NCBI GenBank assembly: GCA_001632425.1 | Contig: KV425639.1 | Coordinates: 1-64,000, forward strand | Origin: Neolentinus lepideus HHB14362 ss-1 | Taxonomy: Eukaryota > Basidiomycota > Agaricomycetes > Gloeophyllales > Gloeophyllaceae | Reading direction: 5' to 3' | Length of the DNA: 64,000 nucleotides | Part shown: positions 1 through 12,310 of the stretch, in pieces | How positions within the stretch are numbered: the stretch's first letter is position 1 | How the letters are laid out: each line of letters opens with the position of its first letter | Notes under the pieces: model-generated | What the model was told of the DNA's origin: nothing | The model's input: only the letters and a program-made list of their open reading frames with translations | Database searches by the model: none | Position numbers and translations under genes: made by a program

Positions 1-1115
1 GAAGCGCGCGGAATCGCTCTAAGTCGCGTTTTCTGGGGTCAGAAGCCAACGGGGCGTATCACCGACAGCCCACATTGCTCAGCAAATGTACCTGTAGATA
101 GTTATCTTGTCCGTTCCTGTTTCAGATGTCCTGACTGACACTTAGGAGTAGTTCAATGGTCATTTATACCGATAGCCTCTGTAATTCCTTTTCCTCTTGT
201 CAAATCAACCCCAGTATCAGATACTGCGCTTGTCTACGCGCTATTCTACAATTACTCAGTCTTCCTGGACGTAGCGGCGCTCTGCCCGTTACACCAGAGC
301 CCATTTGAGGCCTGCATGGGTAGGGTACTGCATGATACTTGGAATGAATGGTACCTGCAATTGCCTCACATTGCCTGTGCTGATCCAGTGTTAATGTGTT
401 GCCTTGCACACTAATGTAGGTTTTTTCCGAGGCCGCAGAACACAGTAATTTGGCTAGTCTTTGTGCCAGGTCATACCTCGAGTTAGGATGTCTGTTTGAC
501 GTGAATGGTTTGGGTTCTACAACACATCCCGATCCTCGCTTATCCCCAGTACATCATGATGAAGTCTCCATGGCCAGCCACTCAACCGGATCTGCCAACA
601 AGTGAATGCGTGAGCGCTGGGAAACGATGGACCACTGGCAAGTTATCATCGGATAATCTATAAAATTTATTGCACTCAGATATAAGCAGCTTTCCTTCAT
701 TTGCATAGTAACGGAATACCTTACGACAGTTTGATCACATTATAGCCTGATGTAGGACACTTGAATGAGGAGTTACGCTAGATGGATTTTGGATTCCAGG
801 GTGTCCATTTCTGAATTGATTTTGAATAATGCCGTAATTAGGGGCCGCCGGCATTTTCCCTCGCACTTTCTCGTGCATGTAACTGACAGATTGGAGCTTA
901 TTCCGCCCACCCTGTGAGCCTTGGATTAGGTTGACTGCGCGTTTCTTCCTCCCCCCTTCCCATTCTTTCCCCTCAGTAGTATATGAACGCTCCTCGGTGG
1001 GACTGAACGATCGTGCTGCAGTCACAGTCAAATTAAGAGGAGACCGACTTCCTTCGAATTCGGTTCCCCAACCCCGCGTTCTGTGAGCAATCGTATAAAT
1101 ACTGTTCCGACCTAT
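1..1115. other. Intergenic, no gene recognised
   Basis: No recognisable coding region. Short open frames on both strands have no family motif and no plausible splice structure. The right part presumably holds the promoter of the transcription factor that starts at 1116. Confidence 0.5.
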
Positions 1116-4100
1116 ATGATGACTTACTCACCTTGCGAACCATGTCGCTTCATGTGCCCCCCCCTCCCCGTTTCCTACTCCTTAGAAAATCCTCAAAGAG
1201 TATATCATCTGAACTACTCGGAGCATGGCCTTTTGACGAACGGACCTTACAAATCTCGGGTACAGTTCCGTACCCTATCGGATTTTGGGAGCTCGATCGA
1301 TCCTTACACGGATCGTTCAACCGTCTTTGTCCCTTGCACGCTACCTTCTGCGCCCAGTACCGCATCTTTGGTGCAACTTCCATCCAATACGCAAAGCTAC
1401 CGATTCGACATGTCTGAGTCCACCAATTCCCCCATTATGACTGGATACAGTGCCGCTGGCGATGACCTGTATAGCCTGGAAATCTCATCGCAGTCGCACG
1501 CCGTCCTGGAGAATGTCGACGTTTCTGGAAATGAGGCTAGCACTCCTGCGAAGCCAAGGAAGACACGAAGAGAGAAACCCCATATCGATCTGGATCCAGG
1601 ACAGCCACCTACCACGCAAGGAAGACCTCGTCAACGAGTTTTTGTGGCATGCTTGCAATGGTATGTCCAGTGGATTTTATGTATACCCCTGACGGTTCAC
1701 CGTATATTCCACTCACACTTTACATTAATTAAACAGCCGGAGCCGTAAGATACGTTGTGACGGGGCAAAGCCAATTTGCTACAACTGTAATCGTCGACCG
1801 GATTCCTTCCTCTGTTCATACGACGCAGCTCCTAAACGTCGTGGTCCAGATCGACTGCAGGGTGCACGTCAAAGATCCGTGAAAGATTCGTTGGATGGAA
1901 CTCCCTCTGCCACTCGTAGCCGTCGCCGGAAAGCTCGATCTGATACTGTTTCGAGCACGGCTGCTACTTCGAGTAGTGTTATAGAAGACATGACCCCCAC
2001 TATGACACAGTCTCATCTCACAGACGGGTACAGTGCGCTTGAACCAGGAGATTCGCAAGGATGGGATTCACAGAGCGCCTCTACCCCTTTCGTAGGCGCC
2101 TCGTCATACTCCCCTTATCCCGTGTTGAGCAATATGCGATCCCCATTATCCAGCAATCTTTCTGGTATACCACAGATCGTATCTGAATACAAAGCGTCTC
2201 GGATCGTGAGTTTTCTCATGACTTTCGGGAGATATCTCCCCGCTTACAGCAACTCAGGATCTTGCAGAGTATGAAGAGCCCATTTTTCGCGCCGTCGATT
2301 TTAGGAGCGTCATCGCAGACACGGCCCATCCAGTTGCCCGCCACATGATAGATGCGAGCGACGATTCTGAGCACAGTGACGAATCGAGTTCTGTCAGCAT
2401 AGTGGCTGAACCATCCGTGTGTTTCACCCGCAAAACGTGGTGGGATTCTCTGTTAACATTCTATTCTGATATCAATCATGGCTCTAGTAATCAATCGCTG
2501 ACGCTCACTATGAGCCAAAGGGAGTTTGGCATGCGTTGCATCACTTCAGACTTGCGTTCACTGTTCCGGACCTCAAACTATTGGTTTTCGTTCTTCAATG
2601 TGCCACGCTTCCTCAACGATTTCTTCAATGCTCGCCGGAGAGAAGCTATGCAACCTAGTCTGGTCCTCGCAGCTTTGGCGGTGGCTACGTTCCTGCACAG
2701 TTCGGAAGTGGACCAAGGGGAAGCGGGACGAATAAAAGCCATGCGACTGAGGGACGAAGCCCAGTCATGTCTCAATGCCAGTCTCAATGCGCAATGGATT
2801 GACAGCTCACTAGCCCAAGCGGCTTGGGTGAGTTATTCGCATTAGGAGTCGCTCTTTCAGTTTCTCATAGACACCTTTGGCCACTGTTGCGCTCAGTTAC
2901 TAGCTTTCTTTGAAGTGTGTGGCCACCAATACCATTCCAGCGCTCGTGTCACATCAGCTCTGTTTTTGCTGGACGGCATCATTCGCAGTTTATCTCTGAC
3001 GGCTATAGACACTGATGATCCCCATGCTTCACTCTTTCATACAAGTACAATCCATGGCGATAGTGGTGACAGACTGTTGGCCCAACCGACCTGGTCGCGA
3101 GCAGTCCACAAAACATCTGTCGCTGACGCTGTCTGTCGCCCAGCATCATACGAAGTCGTATCGTATCCTTCGTCCCAAGATGGCGTGTCGTCAGGATGTT
3201 CTTGTTCTTCCATTAGTCTAGGTTCCAATTGGCCTGCCGCCAGAGAATACACGCCCCTCTGGCTGTCAACGCCTGCATGGGACGAGACTTGGACAGAGGC
3301 GGAGGTCAAGAAGGAAGAATGTCGTCGATTATGCTGGAGCACGTTATACCTGGCTTGTGGGCACAGCAGCTACGTGTGGGCCCATAAACGTCAAGGGCTG
3401 GATTTGTTCGTCGTCGACTCCGCAAACGCAAGTACAAACTCTTAGGTCTTGTTGCCTTCGTATTGATGCGCTTGTCTACGTCTTAGTACGCACTACTCAC
3501 TCCCGGGGAGTCTCTTGCGCGTTCTCCCTACTTTGCATCCTTCCACCCAGGACGGGAGTCGATATGGGCATTGTACTCACGCATCATGCTGCTATGGAGT
3601 ACTTGCCTCCGTATGCGGTGCGATAACACTGCGAATAATGCCCAGAAAGCACAGTTTGCGATGAGGGCGTGGTTGTTTGCGGACGTCATTGAGGAGGCGC
3701 TGAATCGGCACACGTGTGATATGGAGAAAGCATTCTTGTTTGCTGGCCGGGAATATCTCTTCAAGTAAGGTTTCCATAATTGTATGCTGATCGGATAATA
3801 AGACTTGATTTCCAGTGTACGAATGTGCATCTCGCATGAATACCAGAGATTCATTCCTCAGGCGGCTGCGTATGTTTGTTGCTTTTTTATTAAGACATGC
3901 GCTGATTCATTACATTTTAGCGACTTCAACGGAATCTTCCATAGACGTAAGGCTGACGAGTGGTGTGAGTCTTGTCGTGTTAATCATGCTGGCTGGCTGA
4001 TTTTATGTCGTCGGCTAGTGAAATACCAGACTTCAGTTGCTCAGCGAGTAATGCATGGGCTGTACAAAGTCACCGGGCAAGCAGCGAATGTACTCGCTAA

Positions 4101-4492
4101 GCGCCCGTTGTTTGTCTTCCACTTTATGGCACAAGTATCGAGGTTTGTGAATTCAATGACTTGGCATGCGCCAGTCCTGATTATGATTTAATCATCTTGC
4201 AGGACACTTTCTCTGTGGGAGCGAGACCATACATACGTACAAGCGCTCGAAGTCTCGAAGGCGCTCCTGCCACCAATTGACTACTTATCCGCTTTGTGGC
4301 CAAGTCACGGTAAGTCAGGATGCGCCCTAGGCCAGATTAACGACTGACGTTCAACTCGTCTCAGAGCAAAGGATTAGGTATGACAAGCTGCGAGTCGAGC
4401 TAACAGAAGCCTGTTATTTGGCAGGTATCGCGCCGCCACCAGCCCCTAACTTTAATCTTCCTTCGCTGGAAGATCCCGCTGCTATCATATGA
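1116..4492 (+). CDS. Zn(II)2Cys6 fungal transcription factor
   Basis: Likely a DNA-binding nuclear regulator of the Gal4-type fungal family; its targets are unknown. The zinc cluster is complete only after splicing. Exon 1 ends at 1660 within the second Cys codon, the intron is 1661-1736, and the joined sequence has Cys spacing x2-x6-x6-x2-x8, followed by a basic PKRRGPDR linker (about 1640-1850). Downstream exons from about 2275 to 4490 carry the weakly conserved, alpha-helical middle-homology region usual in this family, for example the LVLAALAVATFLHSSE stretch near 2660. The start is the ATG at 1116 (another ATG follows at once); the longer open frame begins with GTG. The N-terminus has an extra CxxCxxxC near 1135 that does not belong to the cluster. 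The last exon ends with TGA at 4490-4492. At least six introns are implied. No metabolic cluster surrounds it. Confidence 0.85.
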
Positions 4493-4725
4493 CTTTCGGA
4501 CGTTGGAATTTCTTGAACACTTAGCACTCGGCGCTTGTCTTACTCTCGCATATTATGTATAGATATCTAGTGAACATGTATTTTACACTCGGCGTTGGTC
4601 GTGTAGTCTTCCGTGCTTCCGGTTTAGGCACTGTGGCGGGATGTGGCTCAGCCGCGTGCCAGAAGTACTTTCATCAGCATTGTTGGACTATCGCTGCGCG
4701 CACTTCTGTGAGCTTTCGTCCACGT

Positions 4726-6638
4726 ATGTCTCAGGATCTTACACCATTCTCCTTTGTCGACGCGGGCTCCTCGTCGAGGTTAACGATAGAAGCCGTCATG
4801 AATCCTGCATGTGCCACCATGAAACGCAGGGCTTCAGCGTCCTTCGAAGATCGGGAGGAAATCTTGAGTAAGAGGCTGAAGGATGATAGAAGGGATAATG
4901 ATGGGATGAGCGAAGACATTCGTCTCCGAATGGACGCGTCGCAAATCGTCGACGAACTGGAGCAGGAACTGCAGTGCGGATGCTGCTCCGCCCTGGTGTA
5001 TCGGCCTGTTATCGTCAATCCATGTCAACACTTTTTCTGCGGAAGGTGTGCTATATACAGCAGTTCTACTCGCTCTTGTGCCGCCTAATTTTGTTATCCC
5101 ATAGCTGCTGCATGTTGTGGATCAAGGTGCGTTGTAGGCCTAGTGAAGCACTTTACATGGTGACTAAGGCGGTCTCTACCCATCTAGAACGGTGGAACGA
5201 ACTGCCCAGCATGTCGAGGTGTTTCTGGCTCCGTCACTCCCTCTCGAGCTATCCAACGAATGGTCGATCTTTTCTTGCGGGCTGCGCCACACAAGGCTCG
5301 GCTAGAAAGAGAACGACACCAGGCAGACGCCATATATACCAACGGCCCCATGAGGGTTTGTGCAAGTCAAATAAAATGCTTTATCTACCTAATATAATTA
5401 CGTAGATTCCCTTACCACGAGAGCCCTCTCCGGAGCCCGCGATACATCAGAACACCGACCTGGCGCGCCCGTGCCCGCACTGCGATCCGGGAAATCCTTG
5501 GGGATGGAGATGTCCTCAACCCATTCCCGATCCAACTACAGACGCGGAACGTGCCTGGCATTTGGATGACGGTGCTCCTCCCGGCCATGGCTACTGTGGC
5601 AACTGGTCAGTTAATTCTTCTATTTTTGTTTGTTATGGCGAGCTCAGACATGATGCACAGCGAGAACCTTTTGGCTCTCAATGCTCCCACGACCACCAAG
5701 TGCGATATGTGTCAAGTTTCATTCTGTGGCATTGGTATCCAAGGGCGCTGTGTCGCGGCAGCCTTGCTATCCCAACACCCGCACAACATGTCAGACATCG
5801 GCGATCTCATCACGTCGTCAGAGGTATACGACTGCTTTGACGGAAATACTATCGAGGTGGAGATTATGATAGACTATCTCTCCGCGCAGAGACTATCGCC
5901 TCGGCATATCTATCGAGAGGTATGAAGACCTGGTACGAATATTGCCTCCCCAGGGTGTTCATCATCCCGTGCATTTAGATTGTAGCTCATCTACAAAGCC
6001 AACCAAGGGGTTTTGCCCCCCTCATAGAGCTCGAACTATTCGCTGACGTTCATGGGGTCGCCTCCGGGACTGATCCCGACCCCACCGCCCCACGAAGTCG
6101 CATCTGTAGGATATGCGCCACCGAGGTACTACTGTGGGGGTTGCGAGACTGGTGGATCCGCGAGCGACAGAAAGGATTCTTGGAAGAGGATGTCTTGCGC
6201 AGAAAGGATTGCCCAGACGGCTGGGGGTGCCAGAAGCAGAAGGATCTCGGTGCGTATGCCTCCCTCCCCCCGTGGATGAATCAAGAGTATTTACAAAATT
6301 TTGATGTAGTGCATGCTAGGGAATGTGAGTTCAATTGGTTCGGCCTCTGATGTATTCCTCTAAGCATCACTTTTTTTTTCGTAGTCAATCACATCATTGC
6401 GAGCCGTGATACTGTTCACGACGCACCGCTTGAAGAGCAGGCAGGTACACAGGTTTCTACGCAAACGGAATCAACTTCGCATGTTATGGAACATCTGTGC
6501 TCATCTTCAAGTGTCACTGTCGGATGGTCTGACCCCGGTATGTCGCGCACCGAGTCCCTCGACGATAGCATTCCAGTGGCTAGGGGAGTGGCTGCGAATT
6601 TAGTAGAGAGTCGTGGTGCTGTTGCATTCTTTCATTAA
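4726..6638 (+). CDS. CHFR-like RING E3 ubiquitin ligase with C-terminal PBZ zinc finger
   Basis: Probable nuclear ubiquitin ligase related to CHFR, the mitotic checkpoint ligase that binds poly(ADP-ribose). The RING domain (about 4974-5215) reads CGCC, then CQHFFCG, SCC...W and CPACR after removal of introns near 5053 and 5127. A long Cys-rich region follows (CPHC, YCGNC, CDMC, CRIC between about 5470 and 6120), as in CHFR. A PBZ finger closes it: Cys-x5-Cys (CPDGWGC at 6210-6230), x7, His-x5-His (HAREFNH), with the Arg three residues before the first Cys and the Phe before the last His that fit the published PBZ consensus. The finger is built from three exons, one of only 15 nt (6310-6324). 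No FHA domain, present in animal CHFR, is visible before the RING. The start at ATG 4726 is uncertain; ATGs at 4798 and 4819 are alternatives. TAA is at 6636. The protein is about 500 residues. Confidence 0.82.
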
Positions 6639-7002
6639 TCATTTTGCATGGTCTTCGTGTCGAAACTTCTGCTGTGTAATTGTAATACATGTATAGTATC
6701 ATTTAGCACTTAGCTCTTGCAGATAAATCCTCGGTTAGTATCATGGCATAGATCCTCAATGATGTCCTGATATGATAATGGTATACTAGGACGACAACAA
6801 GTAGTACAGATGATCGCCATAGATTGCTCCGATAAATAGTAAAACATAGTGTATTAATGCAAGGATGGAGAATATGAAGCAAAAAGGAGTGTAGACACTT
6901 GACTGTCAGCAACTAAGGAGTGAAGAACGAAGTACGTACACAGAAAGAAGCACCGATTTCGACAACACTGACACATATATAACGATAGATCCACAGCGAA
7001 CT
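6639..7002. other. Convergent 3' intergenic region
   Basis: AT-rich spacer between the 3' ends of the CHFR-like gene and the kelch-BTB gene. It must hold both 3' UTRs and polyadenylation sites; nothing else was seen. Confidence 0.5.
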
Positions 7003-10000
7003 CTACATCCACACCATGCCGCCGTACATGACAGCATCCTTCTTGTCCCGACCCTTGCCAGAACCCAACGATTGTTTGTCGGCCTCTGCCTTCCTTTCAG
7101 CGGCGCGCTGCTTGAGCTGCAACGCCAGTTGCTCCGTGCGTGCCTTTGCTTCTTCCTTCTTCCTTCTTTTCTCCTCCGCTTTGCGCGCTTTTGCATCATT
7201 GATGTGGTCCTTTGTAATGGATTCCTTCCCGCCAGGCATAATTGACCGGGCGTTGACGTCCTTATCAGTCTTGGGTGATAAGGAAAGGAAACGCAAACTA
7301 CCGCCTCCTGACCATCTGGGAGTGGGCGAACTTCCGCTGGAGGACGTAGATGGCGTGGGGGATCGCCTCCATCGTGAAACGCTTTCAGGTTGAACTGATC
7401 TCGAACTATCCAAGCTGGATATGCTTTGTTTGTGTCCAGGCTGCGTTGGCCTTTCCGCGACAGCACTGCCCAAGAAAGTCGTCTCCGACCTTGCAGAAAC
7501 GGGCGGCGAAATTTCCAAAGTAAGCGCTCGTCTTTGTGAGGGCTCCATGGGGGCAAAGGAGATAGCTGTAAGGCTTTCTTCAGAGCTGCTGGACAACCTA
7601 CGCGAGTCATCGTCCTCGAAAATTTTCTCTGGTATAACCTCCAGCTGCGCTTCGATCATTGAGATAGGCAAGGGGCTTGCCGGAGGCGAATGCGTATGCA
7701 ACGAAGAGGTCATCGATAGGTGACTAGGAGTGCCAGGTACACTACTGGACGTAGAGCTGATGGACGTTCTAGCGGTCAAAGATGGCAGATCGCTCTCGCT
7801 TGTAGTGTATATGCGACGAGGACGAGGGAGATGGAATGCTGGGTAAGCACTGGGTGCTACAGGCAAGTGTGCACGCTCGCTAAAGTCATCCGTCGACGAC
7901 CGCTCACCATCAACGTCGGGTCCAGATTCCAGTGAGTAGATAGACGTGCCCCGTGACGGTGGTTTAACAGCAGATAGTGCAGCCTTCATCGACAGCGACG
8001 AAAGTCGTCTGCTCCTGTCCTGATCTTCAGGCAGCGGCGTCTCGATCTCTGAGTCCGAATCTTCCAAGACAGTGGCCAAATCCTGAGGCTCCTGACCAAC
8101 TCGAACTCGAGTATCCAGGACAGCCGGCGACATCAGCTCGGCGACAGCACAGAGCTCATTGTCAGTAGTGACAGACACCCAACTGTTCGATCTCGAGTGA
8201 GCGTTCTCTAGGTTCCTAGCGATGAGCAGATGATGCGGTGACTTCTTATCAGGGATGCGCCGAGGCGGTGGGCGTAAAATGTACTCCTCGATAACAGATT
8301 CACGCGTAAAAGTTGCCTCTGTTCTCAATTTAGTCTCTATTTCGAGAGTAATAATGAGGACCACATACCTTCGGCGATATTGGAAGGCCGAAGCATACCA
8401 GAGGAACCACCAGAAGATATGCTGCGCGAAAATGCATCGGACATTCCCCTTGGCCTGGCCGCGGACGATGTATCGCTACCTGGGCCACTGCTTGGTCCGG
8501 GCCCGTCGGAACGAGGCCCGCCACCTCCGCCACTTCCGCCACCTCCACCAGGTCCACGACCACTCGGGCCACTGCCGCCCCCTCCTCCATCCTTCTCTGG
8601 CCGAGTGCGTCCCACCGGGCGCTTCTGGCTGTATGACTGAAAAGCTTTATTAGACCGTCATGAAATGACATTTTCTTAGTCGCTATACTCACCATGACAG
8701 TTTTGAGAGCCCTACGGAGAAGACACATATAAGCACTAGGACCAACACAAAACCTCCTTCACGTACCGAATCTGTAAGCTCCTGCAGCTGCAAAGGGTAG
8801 CAACCTCGTAAACACCAACAGAAGTCGAGTTCGACAAAGCTCGGTGCATAGCGTGCCTGACAAGTTCCTCCAAATGATGAAGCTTGTAAGTACTTGCCAG
8901 CACTAACAGCTGACTCAGAACTGCCGGTGCATGCTGCAGCGGAGTAATCAAAGCCAGCGCATAGAAGTACTGAACAAATGCCAGAGCGACAGGATATGGC
9001 TCGGATAGATGGAAGGTGCGAGGGGTCAACCGTGGATCGGGTCTAGGGTCCTCTGCATCTGACGGACCGGGTATATCTGGGAGACTAACGTGCTGCGAGT
9101 TCTGAGGGAGCGTGTTCAATGCGCGTTGAGCGGCCTCAACAAACTTCCTTCGCTGATCCTTCAACCACGGCCAGCGCTCCTCTAGCAATTTACGAGAACA
9201 TTCAATCCGCCGCCCATCATCGCAGATAATTTCAAAGTCGGCCAGAACACCCTCCTCCAATGCTGCGAGCCCGAGCTCCTGCTGTTGAATGTCGATAAGG
9301 AGCCTGGGGGGCTTGTAGATGCCGAAAGCCTCGAGGTCAATGCAGGCGACATGATCCCAGCTTAAGAGTCGCCTGTTGTAATCTTCTACAAGATTTCCGT
9401 ATCGGTTGCCGAATATTAAAAATTTGCTTGATTCGGGCCAGAGGCAGCCGCGGAACCAGGAGCCCGTAGCCAGAGCACTTCCGGGGTCTATGCGTGACCA
9501 TACCATGGTTTGTAGGTCGAGAGCCCAAACGGAGAAGGATTGATAGGTATGGGCCAGGTAGGTGCCAGCTATGATAAGGTGGGTGCCGAGAATGGCACCG
9601 GTGGGGAAACGCAGGCCGGGAGGGAACGTAGAGCCCTGCATAGCATTCGAGCGGTCGGTAATGGCGAAGTCCTGGTCAGATAGGGGCGAAAATACTTCGA
9701 GTTCACGTTTTACATCCGTAAACTGGCGAAACAGCAGGTCATCAGCAATGGCAAGCAAAAGGAGAAGCGTTGGGCGAACGCACATTATAGTTACTGTACA
9801 GATAGACGTCGCTGGGATACTCGTCCGTAGGCACGGCAGAATAGGGAAGATGATGCAGTGATTCGAAGGGAGTGAACTTGTCAGGTGTGGGCGGCAGCTT
9901 TTCGTACTGGTATCTAGTACCAGGAGGGCCGGAGGGTGACGGTTTGCCTCGGGTTTCCTCCTGAGGGAAGCGGACACGGTAGTCGGAGGATACAGCTACA

Positions 10001-10888
10001 CTGCGATATGTACCACAATGGCGGGGATAATCCCGCCGCTGGATCCAAGCTCTGGACTTGAGGTCATAGATATGTACATCATCCAACCAAACGTTTGCCA
10101 GATCCTGGCCACCAATAATGAACAGCCGATCCGAGGTAATGGAAGAGAGGTGTGCATAGCGAGCCTTAGGAATAAGATTGTCGGAGGCAGCGGAGGATGT
10201 CCAAGACGCCCAACGTCTCGAGGAGAGATCAAAGAAGCGAACGTCGTTCAGAACACAAAGATCTTCCGGATTGTCTGAGTCGGGGCTGATCCCCATACCA
10301 CCGAAGATAATCAAAATGTTGTGCCCTAAATACTGCAGATCAGCCGACGCGGACATTAAGACAAGAAGCAGGCACGCACAGGCATCAGCACTATGAAAGT
10401 ACCGTGCAGGGGGCATCTCGTCCTCCGGAAAGGGCAATACCTTCTCCCAAACGAACGTCTCCAGATCGAACACGTATAGGTCAGATATCATCCTACGTTC
10501 CGTAACCAGTCGACCGCCCTGTACAGACCATCTCAACGACCATTCACTAACGTCGACGACGAGATGCTTACGAAAAGATACATCTTGGAACCCACGACGG
10601 TCGTGGATGCACCCTGAAATGAACCAAATGGACTCTAGAACATCTTCACTTGGTATGAAGTGAACGCACCACAAGCTTGGGGGGGACGTCGCCCGAGGTC
10701 TTGCGGCAGAAGGTGGTCAGGTCGGATATAGAATGCATGGTGGCGACTGCACGCCCCGACGGCGGCGGTGGTGGAGGAGAGGGAGCGTAGAGTAAGGAAT
10801 GGGTGGGACGACGAGCAGATGGGATGCCTAGCGTGCGTCGTATATTTCGGAGTTCGAATTGATATCTCGGGAAGCCGATCTCATACAT
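7003..10888 (-). CDS. Kelch-repeat/BTB-domain protein with long disordered C-terminus
   Basis: A multi-exon gene of about 1,150 residues. Kelch blades come first: KMYLFGGR...DLYVFDLETFVWEKV, ILIIFGGMG...DVRFFDLSSRRWASW and RLFIIGGQD...DVHIYDLKSRAWIQR (about 10650 down to 10020). Further blades follow at 9800-9330. A BTB-like domain covers about 9240-8780 (LADFEIICDDGRRIECSRKLL through YVQYFYAL-type helices to the CRSLQIR region). After introns at about 8690-8640 and 8390-8340 the chain turns Gly/Pro/Ser-rich, then serine-rich, and ends with a Lys/Glu-rich probable coiled coil (about 7220-7060) and TAG at 7003. The kelch-then-BTB order recalls fission-yeast Ral2 and animal LZTR1, Ras-pathway regulators; that link is only an inference from architecture. 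The start ATG at 10888 gives a Pro-rich N-terminus; an internal ATG near 10737 is an alternative. The introns join in frame, so this is one gene, not two. Confidence 0.8.
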
Positions 10889-12310
10889 GAGATCTAGTAG
10901 CTAAACATTTTGCAAATTACCAGTTCCGCAATGATGTCCCTCATATCCGACAGTCACTACGACCACACCACTACCACAAGCTGGGTTGACCCACTCAGCG
11001 TACTTTTACGACGATGGCAACGGTAGACCACATATCCTGACTTCAGTCTAGCCGTTGATGTTCGTGCCTTCAATCAGAGTGCCTTCAATCAGCGCTCTCC
11101 GGCCGAATCATTTCCCACCTTCTCCCGAGCGTCGCAAAGTTCCCCCCCTTTTCAGAGCTTGAGAGGATACGACCATGAAGTTGCACTGGTACACAACCGG
11201 GTATACATATCAGTCCCCAGCCCCAATAGAAAATCCCATGAGTCACCTCTCTGATACCCAGTTCACATGGAGGCGCCATGGGAGCGAAACTCTGGTCCCC
11301 GAATGTTGTGATCGGAGTCTGCCGTCTTGCTTCTTATTTAGAACACGTCGAAATGATCGTACGCGCGACAGGACTACGCTAAAGCAGTGCCGCCGTCGCT
11401 CTTACATCATGCTCATGGGCAAGTACATATGGCTCAACGCGCCCGCTGCATTATAGGGATCGAAGTCGTGGCTATATAGACGCAAGCTCCAACATCGAGG
11501 ACCTGCTATCATGGTGACTCGTGAGACTGACTAGCGGAGCATGTGCGAGTAGAGTTCGAACGTGTGCACCCGACAGATTACTAGTGCTAAGTGCGCCACA
11601 GCCTGTAGATCTATCCGCATAAGAAATCAGAACACACAGAATGACTCAAAACACAGACACTCACGAGCACTTCATGGTGGTAGGCGTCGGTGGGGGACCG
11701 TGGGTCAGGCATTAGGCATATGCCCAAAGAAGTCGCTGAAACACGTCTGACCGATTCCTGGACATCGATGCAGAGAAGACGAAGTTACGGCGGTCTCGGT
11801 GCAGACGCACGTCCCAAGGAGGCTATAGAATCAAATCATGCTGCGTTGGGCGTAGCATTATATTCAGATGTAATGCAGGGCATAGATAAGTATCAGTCGA
11901 CCCTGTAAATATTAGGCAGTGACACGCCGGGAGTCCCACTCTTTGAGGACCTGCAAAATATTAATCAAAATGTGTTCCCACGGCCCAAAAGATTATCTTT
12001 TCTCCCCATTTCGGCATTTTCACCAACATTTGGCATGGTACTAAAGAGTGCAACTCCCGTTGTGTGAGATGATGGTGGTGATGCACAGCGAAATCTGCCA
12101 CGGCCAGATCATAAGCACGCGATTGACAAATTTGACACCGGCAACTCACCAGGCCCTTTTTGGCTTTCCTTATCAGAGTACATTAATATAAATAAATCAG
12201 ACCCCGGCCTGCGTCGAGCTTCACGAAATGCCCTCGCGGCTTGGTTTCCAAGATACATAGACCAGGCACTACATCCGCTCATCTCTTTTGAATCTCGTGT
12301 CGCTGGGCAG
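10889..12310. other. Intergenic, no gene recognised
   Basis: About 1.4 kb between two divergent genes. Only short open frames with unconvincing composition are present; no repeats, RNA genes or domain motifs were recognised. Confidence 0.5.

Noticed and set aside
8337..8728. Gly-rich and Pro-rich frames on both strands near 8.5 kb
   Set aside because: Only the minus frame joins the kelch-BTB exons at good splice sites; the others are mirror frames of a GC-rich low-complexity tract.
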